64,000 bases of DNA from Indioceanicola profundi (GTDB lineage: Bacteria; Pseudomonadota; Alphaproteobacteria; Azospirillales; Azospirillaceae), in the NCBI RefSeq assembly GCF_003568845.1, contig NZ_CP030126.1, forward strand, positions 310,001 to 374,000, given 5' to 3'. Made by a program: the position numbers and the translations under genes. Of the stretch, positions 7,786 to 16,844 are shown piece after piece (position 1 is the stretch's first letter; each line of letters opens with the position of its first letter). Under the pieces are notes generated by a model. The model was not told the DNA's origin. It ran no database searches and worked only from the letters and a program-made list of their open reading frames with translations.

Positions 7786-9648
7786 ATGATCCGCCAGATT
7801 CTTGGCACCACCGCGCTCGCCACCATGTTGGCCGCCGCCATGCCGGCCATGGGGCAACAGCTCGATTTCTCGTCCACCACGGTTTTCGGCGACAGTCTCA
7901 GCGATACGGGCAATCTCGTTCCGCTCGGCTTGTTTCCCGGCGCGCCCTATGTGGATGGCCGCTTCACCAGCGCAGGCGGCGTCTGGGTCGATTATTTCGA
8001 CGATATCACCGGCATTCCGGCCACCAGCCGCGCCTTCGGCGGGGCCCGCTCCATCCGGACCCTACCCATCGATCTGACCGCGCAGGTCGATGCCTATCTC
8101 GCCGGCGGCCCGACCATTGCCCGCGACCAGCTCTTCGCGCTGTGGATCGGGGGCAACGACTATCTCGCCCTTCTCGAATCGCCCACCGCGCCGTCGACGG
8201 CCCAGGCGACGGCCACGATCACCGGCGTCGCGACCTCCGTGGGCACGCAGGCCGGCCGGTTGCGGGCCGCAGGAGCGCAGAACTTCCTGCTGTTCAACCT
8301 GCCGCCGCTCGGACAGATTCCGGCCACCTCCGGGGCAGGGGCCGACGCCCGCAATAGCGCCAACCAGCTCTCCTCCCTGCATGCCGCCGCCATGAGCGGA
8401 GTGGCGCAGAACCTGCGGGCCAGCGGCGCCACGGTCGTGATCGTGGACATCGAAACCCTGTTCCGGGACCAGCTGGCCCGGCCGGAAGTCTATGGCTTCA
8501 GCAATGTGACGGTTCCCTGCTACGTGCCGAATGCGGCGGATGTTCTGGTCGCGACCGGGGCCTGCGCCACGGAAGCCGGCCTGCAGGGGTCGGTCTTCTT
8601 CGACCCGGTTCACCCGACCAGCGCGGCCCATCGCCTTATCGCGCAGTTCGCGAACGGCTCTATGGTGACCTCTCTGGTCGGCCCGCAGGCTCTGGCCGCG
8701 GCGACGCAGCTCAGCCTCAGCATGTTCGAGCTGGGAACCGACGCCATCGCTGGCCGCATGGCGGGCGCCAGGACGGGCAGCAACAATGTCGGTATCCAGG
8801 CGGTGCAGGCCGGGGCCGATGCCCGTTGGGGCATCTACACCTTCGGTACCTGGGCGACGGCGGACAGCGATGCGTTCGACGGCCAGCTCGGCTATGAGCA
8901 GGATGCCTGGAACGCCGGCCTCGGGCTGGATTACCAGATCGACCAGCATCTTACCGTCGGCCTCGCCGCCAGCTATGGCGATGGCGAGATGGACCTGGAT
9001 GACGGCGCCGGCACCATCGACACGAAGAGCTACGGTCTGACCGCCTACGCCACCATGGCGACCGGCGGGCTCTGGGCCGATGCCTTCATGGGCTACAGCT
9101 TCGACGACCTCGGCGTCTCGCGCTCCACCGGTTTCGCGCCGCTCCCGGTGGGAGAGGGCGATACCAACGCCCACACCTATGGCGTCGGCTTCACCACCGG
9201 CTACAGCTTTGGCGTCGGCAGCTTCGGCTTCGGCCCGCTGGCGGAGCTGCGGTACGCCAGGGTGGAGATGGACGGGTACCAGGAGGATCAGGCCGGCCCG
9301 CTGGCGCTGGAGGTCGGCCGGATGGAGGCCGAGTCCTTCGAAGGCAAATTGGGCGTGCAGGCGTCGGGCCGCTTCGGCAGCGATGCCCTTGCCATCGTTC
9401 CCAGCCTGGAACTCGCCTGGGAGCATGAGTTCTACAATGATGACCGGGAGGTCCGCGCGATCCTGCCGGGCGGCGATGTGGTGCGTAGCGTGGCGGGGGC
9501 GGGCGACCGCGACCGGGCCGTGGTCGGCGCAGGGCTGGCCGTGGAGGCGTCGGACGGCCTGATGGCCGCCGTCGGCTACCGTGGGGCCGTCTCCGGCGGC
9601 AATGGCGACGACCACGCCTTCACTGCCCGCATCCGGGTCACCTACTGA
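7786..9648 (+). CDS. GDSL/SGNH esterase autotransporter
   Basis: A 620-residue secreted esterase of the EstA type. Residues 1-23 are a signal peptide (ALATMLAAAMPAMG). The SGNH hydrolase domain covers about 30-300: block I GDSLSDTGN (35-43, catalytic Ser37), block III GGND (122-125) and block V DPVHPT (273-278) with the Asp and His of the catalytic triad. Residues 345-620 look like an autotransporter beta-barrel and end in VRVTY-type aromatic residues (last residues RIRVTY), so the esterase is probably displayed at the outer membrane. The start at 7786 follows ATCGGGAGGGA. Substrates are likely short acyl esters or phospholipids; the exact one cannot be read. Confidence 0.93.
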   Translation: MIRQILGTTALATMLAAAMPAMGQQLDFSSTTVFGDSLSDTGNLVPLGLFPGAPYVDGRFTSAGGVWVDYFDDITGIPATSRAFGGARSIRTLPIDLTAQVDAYLAGGPTIARDQLFALWIGGNDYLALLESPTAPSTAQATATITGVATSVGTQAGRLRAAGAQNFLLFNLPPLGQIPATSGAGADARNSANQLSSLHAAAMSGVAQNLRASGATVVIVDIETLFRDQLARPEVYGFSNVTVPCYVPNAADVLVATGACATEAGLQGSVFFDPVHPTSAAHRLIAQFANGSMVTSLVGPQALAAATQLSLSMFELGTDAIAGRMAGARTGSNNVGIQAVQAGADARWGIYTFGTWATADSDAFDGQLGYEQDAWNAGLGLDYQIDQHLTVGLAASYGDGEMDLDDGAGTIDTKSYGLTAYATMATGGLWADAFMGYSFDDLGVSRSTGFAPLPVGEGDTNAHTYGVGFTTGYSFGVGSFGFGPLAELRYARVEMDGYQEDQAGPLALEVGRMEAESFEGKLGVQASGRFGSDALAIVPSLELAWEHEFYNDDREVRAILPGGDVVRSVAGAGDRDRAVVGAGLAVEASDGLMAAVGYRGAVSGGNGDDHAFTARIRVTY

Positions 9649-9658
9649 CGGCGCAAGT

Positions 9659-9724
9659 CGCCCGGAAGCAAGCCGGGCGCCTTGCGGAAAAGCAGCGCCC
9701 CGGGCGGTCCTGCCGTCCGGGGCG
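9659..9724 (+). terminator. Tandem hairpins after the autotransporter gene
   Basis: Stem CGCCCGG (9659-9665) / CCGGGCG (9673-9679), then a 12-bp stem with one G-U pair (9696-9707 / 9713-9724). Neither has a strong T run, so termination on the plus strand is only probable. Confidence 0.45.
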
Positions 9725-9741
9725 TTCGCGTCTGTGGGGCT

Positions 9742-9777
9742 GAAAGAAAAAGGGCCGGCCGGTTTCCCGGCCGGCCC
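9742..9777 (-). terminator. Strong terminator of the DUF1302-DUF1329 unit
   Basis: A perfect 11-bp stem GGGCCGGCCGG (9752-9762) / CCGGCCGGCCC (9767-9777) with a four-base loop. Read on the minus strand it is followed by TTTTTCTTTC, so it ends transcripts of the minus-strand gene at 9795-11141. Confidence 0.85.
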
Positions 9778-9794
9778 TTGGCGTTCGGCTGCGG

Positions 9795-11141
9795 TCAGCG
9801 CACGCCGGCGCGGCGGAGCGAGTCCGGCGAGAAGTCGCCGGCGGAGAACTCCATGTCGTAACGGTACGGAGCTTCCTGGTTGTCGAAGCCATTGCAGGTG
9901 TACCGGCCGACCTGGAGGTCGTAGATGCACTCCAGCGTGCCGCCGGTGGTCGGGACGTTGTAGTAGTTGATGTTGTGGTTCTCGGCCACGCGCCACATCT
10001 GGCCGCGGGCGTCGTAGTGGTCGGCCACCAGGATCTGCCAGCTATCCTCGTCGATGTAGAACCGGCGCTTGGCGTAGACGTGGCTGGTGCCCTGCTTCAG
10101 GTTGCCCTCGACCACCCAGACCCGGTGCAGCTCGTACCGGGCGAGATCCTGGTTGATATGCTTCGGCTTGATGATCTCGTTGTAGGTGACGTCCGCGCTG
10201 TGCAGCTTGTAGGAGTTGTACGGCACGTACATCTCCTGCCGGCCCACCAGGGTCCAGTCGTAGCGGTCCGGCGCGCCGTTATACATTCCGAGCTGGTCGG
10301 AGGTGCGGAGGCCGTCCGACGCCGTGCCGGGGTTGTCATAGGCGACGTTGGGCGCGCGGCGGACGCGGCGCTGGCCGGGATTATAGGTCCAGGCCGACCG
10401 TGGTTCCGCAATCTGGTTGATGGTGTCGTGGACCAGCAGGATTTCACCGGCGAGACGGGCCGGCGCGGTCACTTCCTGAAGGAAGTAGATCGCGGTATTG
10501 CCCTCCGGCCCCTGCGGGCGGCCGTAGAGATATTTGATCTTCTCGGTAATGGAAATCATCGTGTACGAGCCGTCGGCCTGGGGATTGGCCTGACCGTACT
10601 GCCGGAACACATTCTCCCCGCCATAGCGCAGCAGATGGTTCCAGACCACCTCGATGCCGCTCTTCGGCACGGGGAAGGGGGTGCCGGTCTTCGCGTTCAG
10701 CACGCCGTTGCCGCCCGGCGCCAGCTGCGCCGACTGCGCATTGGCGATGGTGGCGTCATAGACATGGGCCGGGAACGACGCGCTGCGGCGCGTCGGGTAG
10801 ACGTTCATCTTGTAGGTTTCGGGATAGGTCTTGAACATCGCCTTCAAGCCTTCCGGCAGCTTGTCGGCGTACTGGTCCATGTTCTGGGCGTTGATCGTGA
10901 ACTGGAGCTTGTCGTCCGTGAACGGATCGATGTGCTGCTTCGACGGATCGTAGCCGGCCGGCGGCTGGGTGATGCCGCCGGCCCATTCCGGAATGGTGCC
11001 GTCGGCATTGGCGGCCTTGATCGCGCCCATGGGCGTCAGGGTCTTGCCGAGGTCGGCGGCGGTGTGGTCCTGGGCTGCCGCCGGCAGGACCAGACTCAGC
11101 GCCAGGGCGCCGCCCATCAGGGCGGCCTTCATGCGCATCAT
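9795..11141 (-). CDS. DUF1329 domain protein, exported
   Basis: A 448-residue protein with a signal peptide (AALMGGALALSLVLPAAAQ, residues 6-24) and then the DUF1329 family body, recognisable from LGKTLTPMGAIKAAN, the WAGGI motif after it, and the late YDLQVGRYTCNGFDNQ. Family members are predicted outer-membrane-associated lipoprotein-like proteins. They are nearly always encoded beside DUF1302 proteins and have been linked to handling of hydrophobic compounds; the molecular function is not established. ATGATG at 11141 is preceded by AGGAGG. The gene lies 72 bases after the DUF1302 gene and is followed by a strong terminator. Confidence 0.9.
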   Translation of the reverse strand: MMRMKAALMGGALALSLVLPAAAQDHTAADLGKTLTPMGAIKAANADGTIPEWAGGITQPPAGYDPSKQHIDPFTDDKLQFTINAQNMDQYADKLPEGLKAMFKTYPETYKMNVYPTRRSASFPAHVYDATIANAQSAQLAPGGNGVLNAKTGTPFPVPKSGIEVVWNHLLRYGGENVFRQYGQANPQADGSYTMISITEKIKYLYGRPQGPEGNTAIYFLQEVTAPARLAGEILLVHDTINQIAEPRSAWTYNPGQRRVRRAPNVAYDNPGTASDGLRTSDQLGMYNGAPDRYDWTLVGRQEMYVPYNSYKLHSADVTYNEIIKPKHINQDLARYELHRVWVVEGNLKQGTSHVYAKRRFYIDEDSWQILVADHYDARGQMWRVAENHNINYYNVPTTGGTLECIYDLQVGRYTCNGFDNQEAPYRYDMEFSAGDFSPDSLRRAGVR

Positions 11142-11213
11142 GGGGTTTCCTCCTGTTTCGCGATTATTGTTCTGCTGTACGTCTTTTCAGGCCAAGTGCG
11201 CCCGATCCTGCGA

Positions 11214-13436
11214 TCAGAAGAAGTACTTGAAGCTGACGGAGACGAAGTCGCGATCGCTGATCAGGTTGTTCTCACCCCCGCCGAAGAAGGAGGAGTAGTT
11301 CAGGTCCATGGTGATGGACTCGCGCAGAACCGCGCGCAGGCCGAGACCGAGCGCCATGCGATCCTCGATGAAGTTGCCCAGCGGTGTCGGCGTCGTGCCC
11401 TGGACGTCATGCGCGAAGCTGATCGAGGGGAACAGATTCACGCCGGAGAAGGCGTTCAGGTAGTCGAAGCGCGCCGCTACGCGGTAACCCCAGCTGAATT
11501 CCGTGGCGAAGCCGTCGGTCGCCACTTCGGGCATGCCGCCGCGACCCAGGAAGAACGGATTGCCGCCGACCACTGTGCCCGGCCCCTCCAGCCGCAGCAC
11601 GCTGCCGTCCGGCATGTCGTGGACGTAGGTGAAGCCGGCTTCGCCCACGAGCACCCACTGGTCCGCACCCAGGAACCGGCTGAAGGCCTTGGTGGCGGTC
11701 ATCTGGAACTGGGAAACGTCGAACAGCTCCCACCCCTGGATACGCTGACCGAAGTAGTTCTGGGCGACATAGGCGCTCGCCCCGGCCGCATCGGTCGGGA
11801 TCAGGCCGACACCGCGTTCCCGCGCGATCTTCTGGATGATCTGGTTGGTATTGAACAGCCCCGCGACCTGGGCCGCGGCCGTGTTGCCACCCTGAAGCGC
11901 ACCGGCCGCCCGGCCCTGAGCCTGGATGGCGGCAATGGAGGTGGGGGTCCCCAGGGCGCCGCCCTGGAGAGCGGCATCGATGATCGCGAGCTGCGCTGCC
12001 GGAATCTGGCCGAAGGTTACGCCTGCCGGAATTAGCCCTGCCGCCTGGAGGCCGGCGACAAGCTGGGCCTCTGCCACCGTCTGACCAGCGGCGGAACCGG
12101 CTGCCTGACCCTGGGTGATGCTGCCCACGATGGTCGGGGCGGCCAGCGTGGCCTGCAGCAGCTCCACATCGTCGAGCTGCAGCGGCTGGTCCATGCGGTA
12201 GCTGTATTCGCCCTGCAGGGAGATGCCGCCGGGAATGGTGGTATTGAAGGACAGGCCCAGAAGCTGGATGTCCTCCGGATACTCGATCCGGTAGCCGCTC
12301 GCCTCCGTGAAGGTGCTCGGGCTGGCCTGGAACTCGGTCAGGGTGCCCAGGATGCTGCTCAGCACCGGAAGGCGGGAGTGATAGTTGATGTAGTAGGCGC
12401 CGAACTCGGTATCGCCCAGCTCGGGGGCGAAGTAGCGGGCGGCGAAACCATACTGGCCCTGATCCTTCGGCAGATCGTCCTCAAGCCGCGGCACCACGGT
12501 GCCGAACGGCGTCAGGGACTGCGTGCCGCGGAACGGGTCCAGCGCCGGGTTCGGATAGAGTTCCTCCGGGAAGACGTTGCCGGCCGGCACCGCGCCCTGG
12601 CCGCGGGTGTCGGTGAAGAGATAGTTGCCGAAGCCGATGAACAGGTGGTCTGCACCAGGGCTGCCCGCGTCGGAGGTGCTGAAATAGGTGTTCGCCGCCT
12701 CCGGCTCCGTCTGGTCCCACTTGAACTGATAGAAGGCTTCGACCGAGAAGTTCTCGTTGACGCTGAAGCTGACATCGGCGATCGGCACCGGAACGAAGGC
12801 CTCCTTTAGCTCCGCGCCGGGAAGGCGCAGGGCGGAGACGTCGACCGGGTTGATGGTATTGATGCCGTTGGCGATGAAGGTGCTCTCACCCCAGCTCAGC
12901 ACCTGATTGCCCAGGCGGACATTCAGGAAGCTGGCGTCGCCGATGGCCCAGCCGCCATAGACCATGGCGTCCAGCAGGTCGAAATCTTTGCCGACGCGCT
13001 CGATGGCCTGGTCCGACAGCGGGAACGCGCCAGTCCGACCGAAGCTGTCGCTGTCGCGCTTCACATTGACGAGGTCGAGGAAGTAGGTGCCGCGCACGAA
13101 GGCGCCGACATTGCCGTAATTCAGCGTCAGCTCATGGGTGGCGCGACCGGCCAGGGAAACCAGACCCTTATCGTAGTTCAGGTTTCCGTTGTCGCCGTTG
13201 ATCGAGTGCTGACGCCCGCCATTGGCCACGCCGACCAGATCGGGATCGCGATCCTGCACGCGGAACAAGGCGCCCAGGGTCAGCGTCGTGTCGAAGCTGC
13301 CGGACAGGTCGCCGCGGTTGAACGAGATAGCGTGGGCGGAGCCCGCCGCGAACAGGGGCGCCAGCAACGCCACGGCGCTCGCGCCGGCCAGGATCCGGCG
13401 ATTCAGGCGCACCTGTGGCGTAAGGGATGATGACAT
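11214..13436 (-). CDS. DUF1302 family outer-membrane beta-barrel protein with a low-complexity insert
   Basis: This 740-residue protein starts at 13436 (MSSSLTPQVRLNRRILAGAS, signal peptide ending SAHA near residue 37); the frame is open upstream but shows no family match. The mature part begins ISFNRGDLSGSFDTTLTLGA, typical of DUF1302, and ends in an aromatic residue pair (KYFF), the outer-membrane barrel signature. Many alternating strands and polar turns support a barrel. Residues of about 425-530 are an Ala/Gly/Gln/Ile-rich stretch (TQGQAAGSAAGQTVAEAQ and similar) that is unlike the rest and looks like an expanded loop. It pairs with the downstream DUF1329 gene; transport of hydrophobic molecules is suspected for the pair but not shown. 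Confidence 0.88.
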   Translation of the reverse strand: MSSSLTPQVRLNRRILAGASAVALLAPLFAAGSAHAISFNRGDLSGSFDTTLTLGALFRVQDRDPDLVGVANGGRQHSINGDNGNLNYDKGLVSLAGRATHELTLNYGNVGAFVRGTYFLDLVNVKRDSDSFGRTGAFPLSDQAIERVGKDFDLLDAMVYGGWAIGDASFLNVRLGNQVLSWGESTFIANGINTINPVDVSALRLPGAELKEAFVPVPIADVSFSVNENFSVEAFYQFKWDQTEPEAANTYFSTSDAGSPGADHLFIGFGNYLFTDTRGQGAVPAGNVFPEELYPNPALDPFRGTQSLTPFGTVVPRLEDDLPKDQGQYGFAARYFAPELGDTEFGAYYINYHSRLPVLSSILGTLTEFQASPSTFTEASGYRIEYPEDIQLLGLSFNTTIPGGISLQGEYSYRMDQPLQLDDVELLQATLAAPTIVGSITQGQAAGSAAGQTVAEAQLVAGLQAAGLIPAGVTFGQIPAAQLAIIDAALQGGALGTPTSIAAIQAQGRAAGALQGGNTAAAQVAGLFNTNQIIQKIARERGVGLIPTDAAGASAYVAQNYFGQRIQGWELFDVSQFQMTATKAFSRFLGADQWVLVGEAGFTYVHDMPDGSVLRLEGPGTVVGGNPFFLGRGGMPEVATDGFATEFSWGYRVAARFDYLNAFSGVNLFPSISFAHDVQGTTPTPLGNFIEDRMALGLGLRAVLRESITMDLNYSSFFGGGENNLISDRDFVSVSFKYFF

Positions 13437-13655
13437 GCGTTCCTCCTCGTTCAACGTTTCTTCTTGGGCTCCGCCGCTGCTCCAGCGGCACTTCGGCAGC
13501 CCAGACGTTTCAAGACTCAGCAGTAAGGGGTACCATTCGGTTGCGTCAATGGCCCATTGCACCGGCCGGGGCAACGGGCGCAGCTTCGCCGCTACCGTTG
13601 GCAAAAATGCCACGGGAAATCATAGCCGCTTCCGCGGACTATAACCATACCGAGT

Positions 13656-16610
13656 TTAGGAAATAGCAGCGGCCGGGACGCCGATCCGGCGCATGAACCG
13701 GTCCTCCAGATCGGCCGGCGGCAGCGGCCGGCTGAAATAATAGCCCTGCAGCAGGTCGCACCTGTGATGACGCAGGAATTCCAACTGGTCCGCCGTCTCG
13801 ATCCCCTCCGCCACGACCTGCAGGCCGAGCTGCCGCCCCATGGCGATGATGGTGGCGGCGATAGCGGCCGTGTCGGCGTTCGTCGTCGCTTCCGACACGA
13901 AGGAGCGGTCCACCTTCAGCGTCGTGATCGGCAGTTTCCGCAGGTAGGAAAGGGAGGAATAGCCGGTTCCGAAATCGTCGATGGCGATACGGATGCCGAC
14001 ATCGCGCAGGTCGTTCAGGGCGTCGACGATGTAGGCCAGGTTGGACATCATCGCCGTCTCGGTGATCTCCAGCTCAAGCAGTTCCGGCGAGACGCCGTAT
14101 TCATCCAGCAAGGCCCGGACGCGCTGGCCGAAATCGCTGGAGGTGATCTGGCGCACGCTCACATTCACCGCCACCGGCATCGGCTCGAAGCCGCGTGCCT
14201 GCCATTCCCGGATCTGGGACAGGGCCTGCCGCATGACATAGTCGCCGACCTGGATGATCAGGCCGGTTTCCTCCGCGACGGGGATGAACTTGGCCGGGGA
14301 CACCAGCCCGAGTTCCGGGTGGTTCCAGCGGATCAGCGCCTCCGCGCCTACCGCCTCCATGGTTTCCAGGTCGATCTTGGGTTGGTAGTGCAGGAAGAAC
14401 TGGTCCTGGTCCAGGGCCTCGCGGAGCGAGTGCTCCAGCGACAGGCGGGCCACGGCGGCCTCGTTCATCTCCGGCGTGAAGAAGCGGTAGCCATTGCCGC
14501 CGGAGGCCTTGACGTTGTGCATGGCCGTATCGGCATCGCGCATCAAAGCGTTGATGTCCACCGCATCGCCAGGGAACAGCGCGATGCCGATCGAGGTGCT
14601 GATGAAGAGCTGGTGGCCGTCGATGCTGAAGGGGCGGGACATGCCGACCAGGATGGTCTCGGCGATGCGGGCGGCCATCTGCGGTTCCGACAGATCCTCC
14701 AGCACCATCATGAACTCGTCCGCCCCCAGCCGGCCGATGGTGTCGGACGGGCGGGAGGTGGTGGAAAGGCGCTGCGCCATGGCGCGGAGCAGCTTGTCGC
14801 CGATCTGATGCCCCAGGCTGTCATTGACCAGCTTGAAGCGATCCAGGTCCAGAAGCAGCACAGCCACCCAGGTGCCCTTGCGCCCGGCCGCGGCCACGGC
14901 CTGCTGCAACCGGTCCTGCACCAGCGTGCGGTTGGGAAGGCCGGTCAGCGGGTCGTGGGTGCTGACATACATCAGCTGCTCCTCGAACCGCTTGCGGTCG
15001 GACACGTCGGTCATGGTGCCGGTGAAGCGGACCGGCTTGCCTTGATCGTCCCGGATCGCCTGCCCGCGGGCCTCGATCCACACCCAGCTTCCGTCGCGGT
15101 GGCGCAGACGGTAGAGCGCCAGATAGTCGCCGACATCGCCGGACAGGTACTTCTCCGTGTGGGCCAGCACGGAGTTCCGGTCGTCCGGATGCAGGATCGC
15201 TTCCATCAGCACGTTGGCGTTCATCGCCTCGGCCGCGTCGTATCCCAGCATCTCGATGAATTCGGGGCTCCACCAGTAGGTGCCCTTGACGAAGTTGCTG
15301 TCGAACACGCCCGAGCGGGTCGCCCGCACGGCGAGCTTCAGCCGCTCCTCGCTTTCCCGCAGGGCATGCTCGGCGCGCTTGCGCTGGGTGATGTCCTGCA
15401 CCACGCAGATGGCGGTGCGGCGGTCGCCAAGACGCATCTGGCTGACGCCGAAAGCCATGGCGAAGACATCGCCGGTCTTGCGCTTGCCCTGGATTTCGGC
15501 GCGGGATTCCCGGCGGCGATCCTCCGCCGTGCGGCGCAGGCAGGCCATCAGCGCCATCGCCACCCGGGTCCAGTCCCGCTCCTCGATCAGGGTTACGAAG
15601 GGCTGTCCAACCGCTTCGCCGGGGCCGTAGGCGAACAGCTCCAGCGCAGCGGTATTCATGGTCTCGATGCGGAGGTCCTCATCCAGCGTGATGATGCCGT
15701 CCGCGACATTGTCCATGATGCCGGACAGGCGCGTTTCGCGCTCACGCAGTGCGCCTTCCGCACGCTCCCGGTCGTGCAGCGACCGATCGAACTGCATCAG
15801 CAGGTCGTTGGTGGTCTTGGCCAGAAGCCCCAGCTCGTCATCCGCATGCTGGGACGGCACAGTGACCGGCTTTCCGGCGGGGTTGGCGGGGTCCACCTCC
15901 GCGATGGCGGTCGACATGCGCAGGAACGGCTTGGTGATGGACACGTAGAACATCACCACCAGGATCAGCGCCAGAGACACCGTCCAGGCCGCGCCCGTGC
16001 CCAGCACCACGCCGGCGCGGCGGAAGAAGTCCAGCGCGATCATGTAGCGGTCGACGCTGACCCGCAGTTCCCCGACATTCTGGCTGTGCCGCTCGATGAC
16101 CAGCGGGATGGAGAAGGTCTTCTCCTGCGGCAGCAGAACCTCCGCCAGCCACTTCAGCCCGCCTTCCACCTGCGGGCGCTCCATGATGGCGAGCTGGTTG
16201 CCGAAATCCTCCAGGATCACCGCGCGGAAGACCGGCCGGTATTCGAACAGACCCGTCAGCACGCGCTCCGCCAGCGCTTGGTCGAAGGCGTACGCCGCTT
16301 CCGCCGCCGGTTCGCGCAGGGTCTTCAGCACCTGCTCCACGAGCTGGTCGGTCTGCCGCTCCATGTCCAGCAGGTCGATGGCGATCTGGGCGGAGGACAG
16401 GAAGAAGCCCAGAACCAGGGTCAGCAGCGCCGTGTTACGGGCCTGCTTGAAGCTCAACCGCTTGCGGAGGGGGATCATGGTGGTTGTCGGCGCGCCATGA
16501 TGGGCGACTGTCTCACGCACGCTGCCCTTCCGGGCGACGGCCATGGAGGCGTCCCCGGGCACCAGCAGCTTCGCAGGCGGCTCGACCATGGTCATCACAA
16601 CCCGTTCCAT
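13656..16610 (-). CDS. Membrane PAS-PAS-GGDEF-EAL signalling protein
   Basis: A 984-residue cyclic-di-GMP protein. Order: TM1 about 58-76, periplasmic sensor 77-197, TM2 about 200-222, HAMP 225-278, PAS 290-410, PAS with PAC motif 420-545, GGDEF 550-710, EAL 730-975. The GGDEF signature is RLGADEF (627-633), with Ala for the second Gly. The EAL domain keeps its catalytic set: AEALIRW (756-762), EITETAMM near 848, DDFGTGYSSL near 878, KVDRSF near 899, AEGIET near 934. It should therefore degrade c-di-GMP, while synthesis is uncertain. The first methionine is at 16610; MTMVEPP or MIPLRKRL further in are possible starts. Confidence 0.92.
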   Translation of the reverse strand: MERVVMTMVEPPAKLLVPGDASMAVARKGSVRETVAHHGAPTTTMIPLRKRLSFKQARNTALLTLVLGFFLSSAQIAIDLLDMERQTDQLVEQVLKTLREPAAEAAYAFDQALAERVLTGLFEYRPVFRAVILEDFGNQLAIMERPQVEGGLKWLAEVLLPQEKTFSIPLVIERHSQNVGELRVSVDRYMIALDFFRRAGVVLGTGAAWTVSLALILVVMFYVSITKPFLRMSTAIAEVDPANPAGKPVTVPSQHADDELGLLAKTTNDLLMQFDRSLHDRERAEGALRERETRLSGIMDNVADGIITLDEDLRIETMNTAALELFAYGPGEAVGQPFVTLIEERDWTRVAMALMACLRRTAEDRRRESRAEIQGKRKTGDVFAMAFGVSQMRLGDRRTAICVVQDITQRKRAEHALRESEERLKLAVRATRSGVFDSNFVKGTYWWSPEFIEMLGYDAAEAMNANVLMEAILHPDDRNSVLAHTEKYLSGDVGDYLALYRLRHRDGSWVWIEARGQAIRDDQGKPVRFTGTMTDVSDRKRFEEQLMYVSTHDPLTGLPNRTLVQDRLQQAVAAAGRKGTWVAVLLLDLDRFKLVNDSLGHQIGDKLLRAMAQRLSTTSRPSDTIGRLGADEFMMVLEDLSEPQMAARIAETILVGMSRPFSIDGHQLFISTSIGIALFPGDAVDINALMRDADTAMHNVKASGGNGYRFFTPEMNEAAVARLSLEHSLREALDQDQFFLHYQPKIDLETMEAVGAEALIRWNHPELGLVSPAKFIPVAEETGLIIQVGDYVMRQALSQIREWQARGFEPMPVAVNVSVRQITSSDFGQRVRALLDEYGVSPELLELEITETAMMSNLAYIVDALNDLRDVGIRIAIDDFGTGYSSLSYLRKLPITTLKVDRSFVSEATTNADTAAIAATIIAMGRQLGLQVVAEGIETADQLEFLRHHRCDLLQGYYFSRPLPPADLEDRFMRRIGVPAAAIS

Positions 16611-16844
16611 GCGTGCGCCCGCTCGAAAGCGGTAACGCCCAGGGGAGATCCCTTCATTCCGCGTGCGACCCTTCGCGCCGTGGTCTAATCAATTTACTGT
16701 GCCACTACCGTTTTTGTCATGACAATCCGATTAATGCGTTAGGAATGTTAATCCGTGCCGATGTTGCACAACGGTCCTCACATCCAAGTCCGACTGTTAT
16801 GGCATCGCGGAATTCGGTAGGAGCGTAGAGGGATCGGAGGGGGC

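Noticed and set aside
8062-9996. A 644-residue open frame antisense to the esterase autotransporter
   Set aside because: The plus strand has a signal peptide, SGNH blocks and a barrel end. The antisense frame has none of these and crosses the terminators.
13764-16688. A 974-residue open frame antisense to the GGDEF-EAL gene
   Set aside because: The opposite strand carries clear PAS, GGDEF and EAL motifs. This frame is rich in Arg, His and Gly with no recognisable domain.
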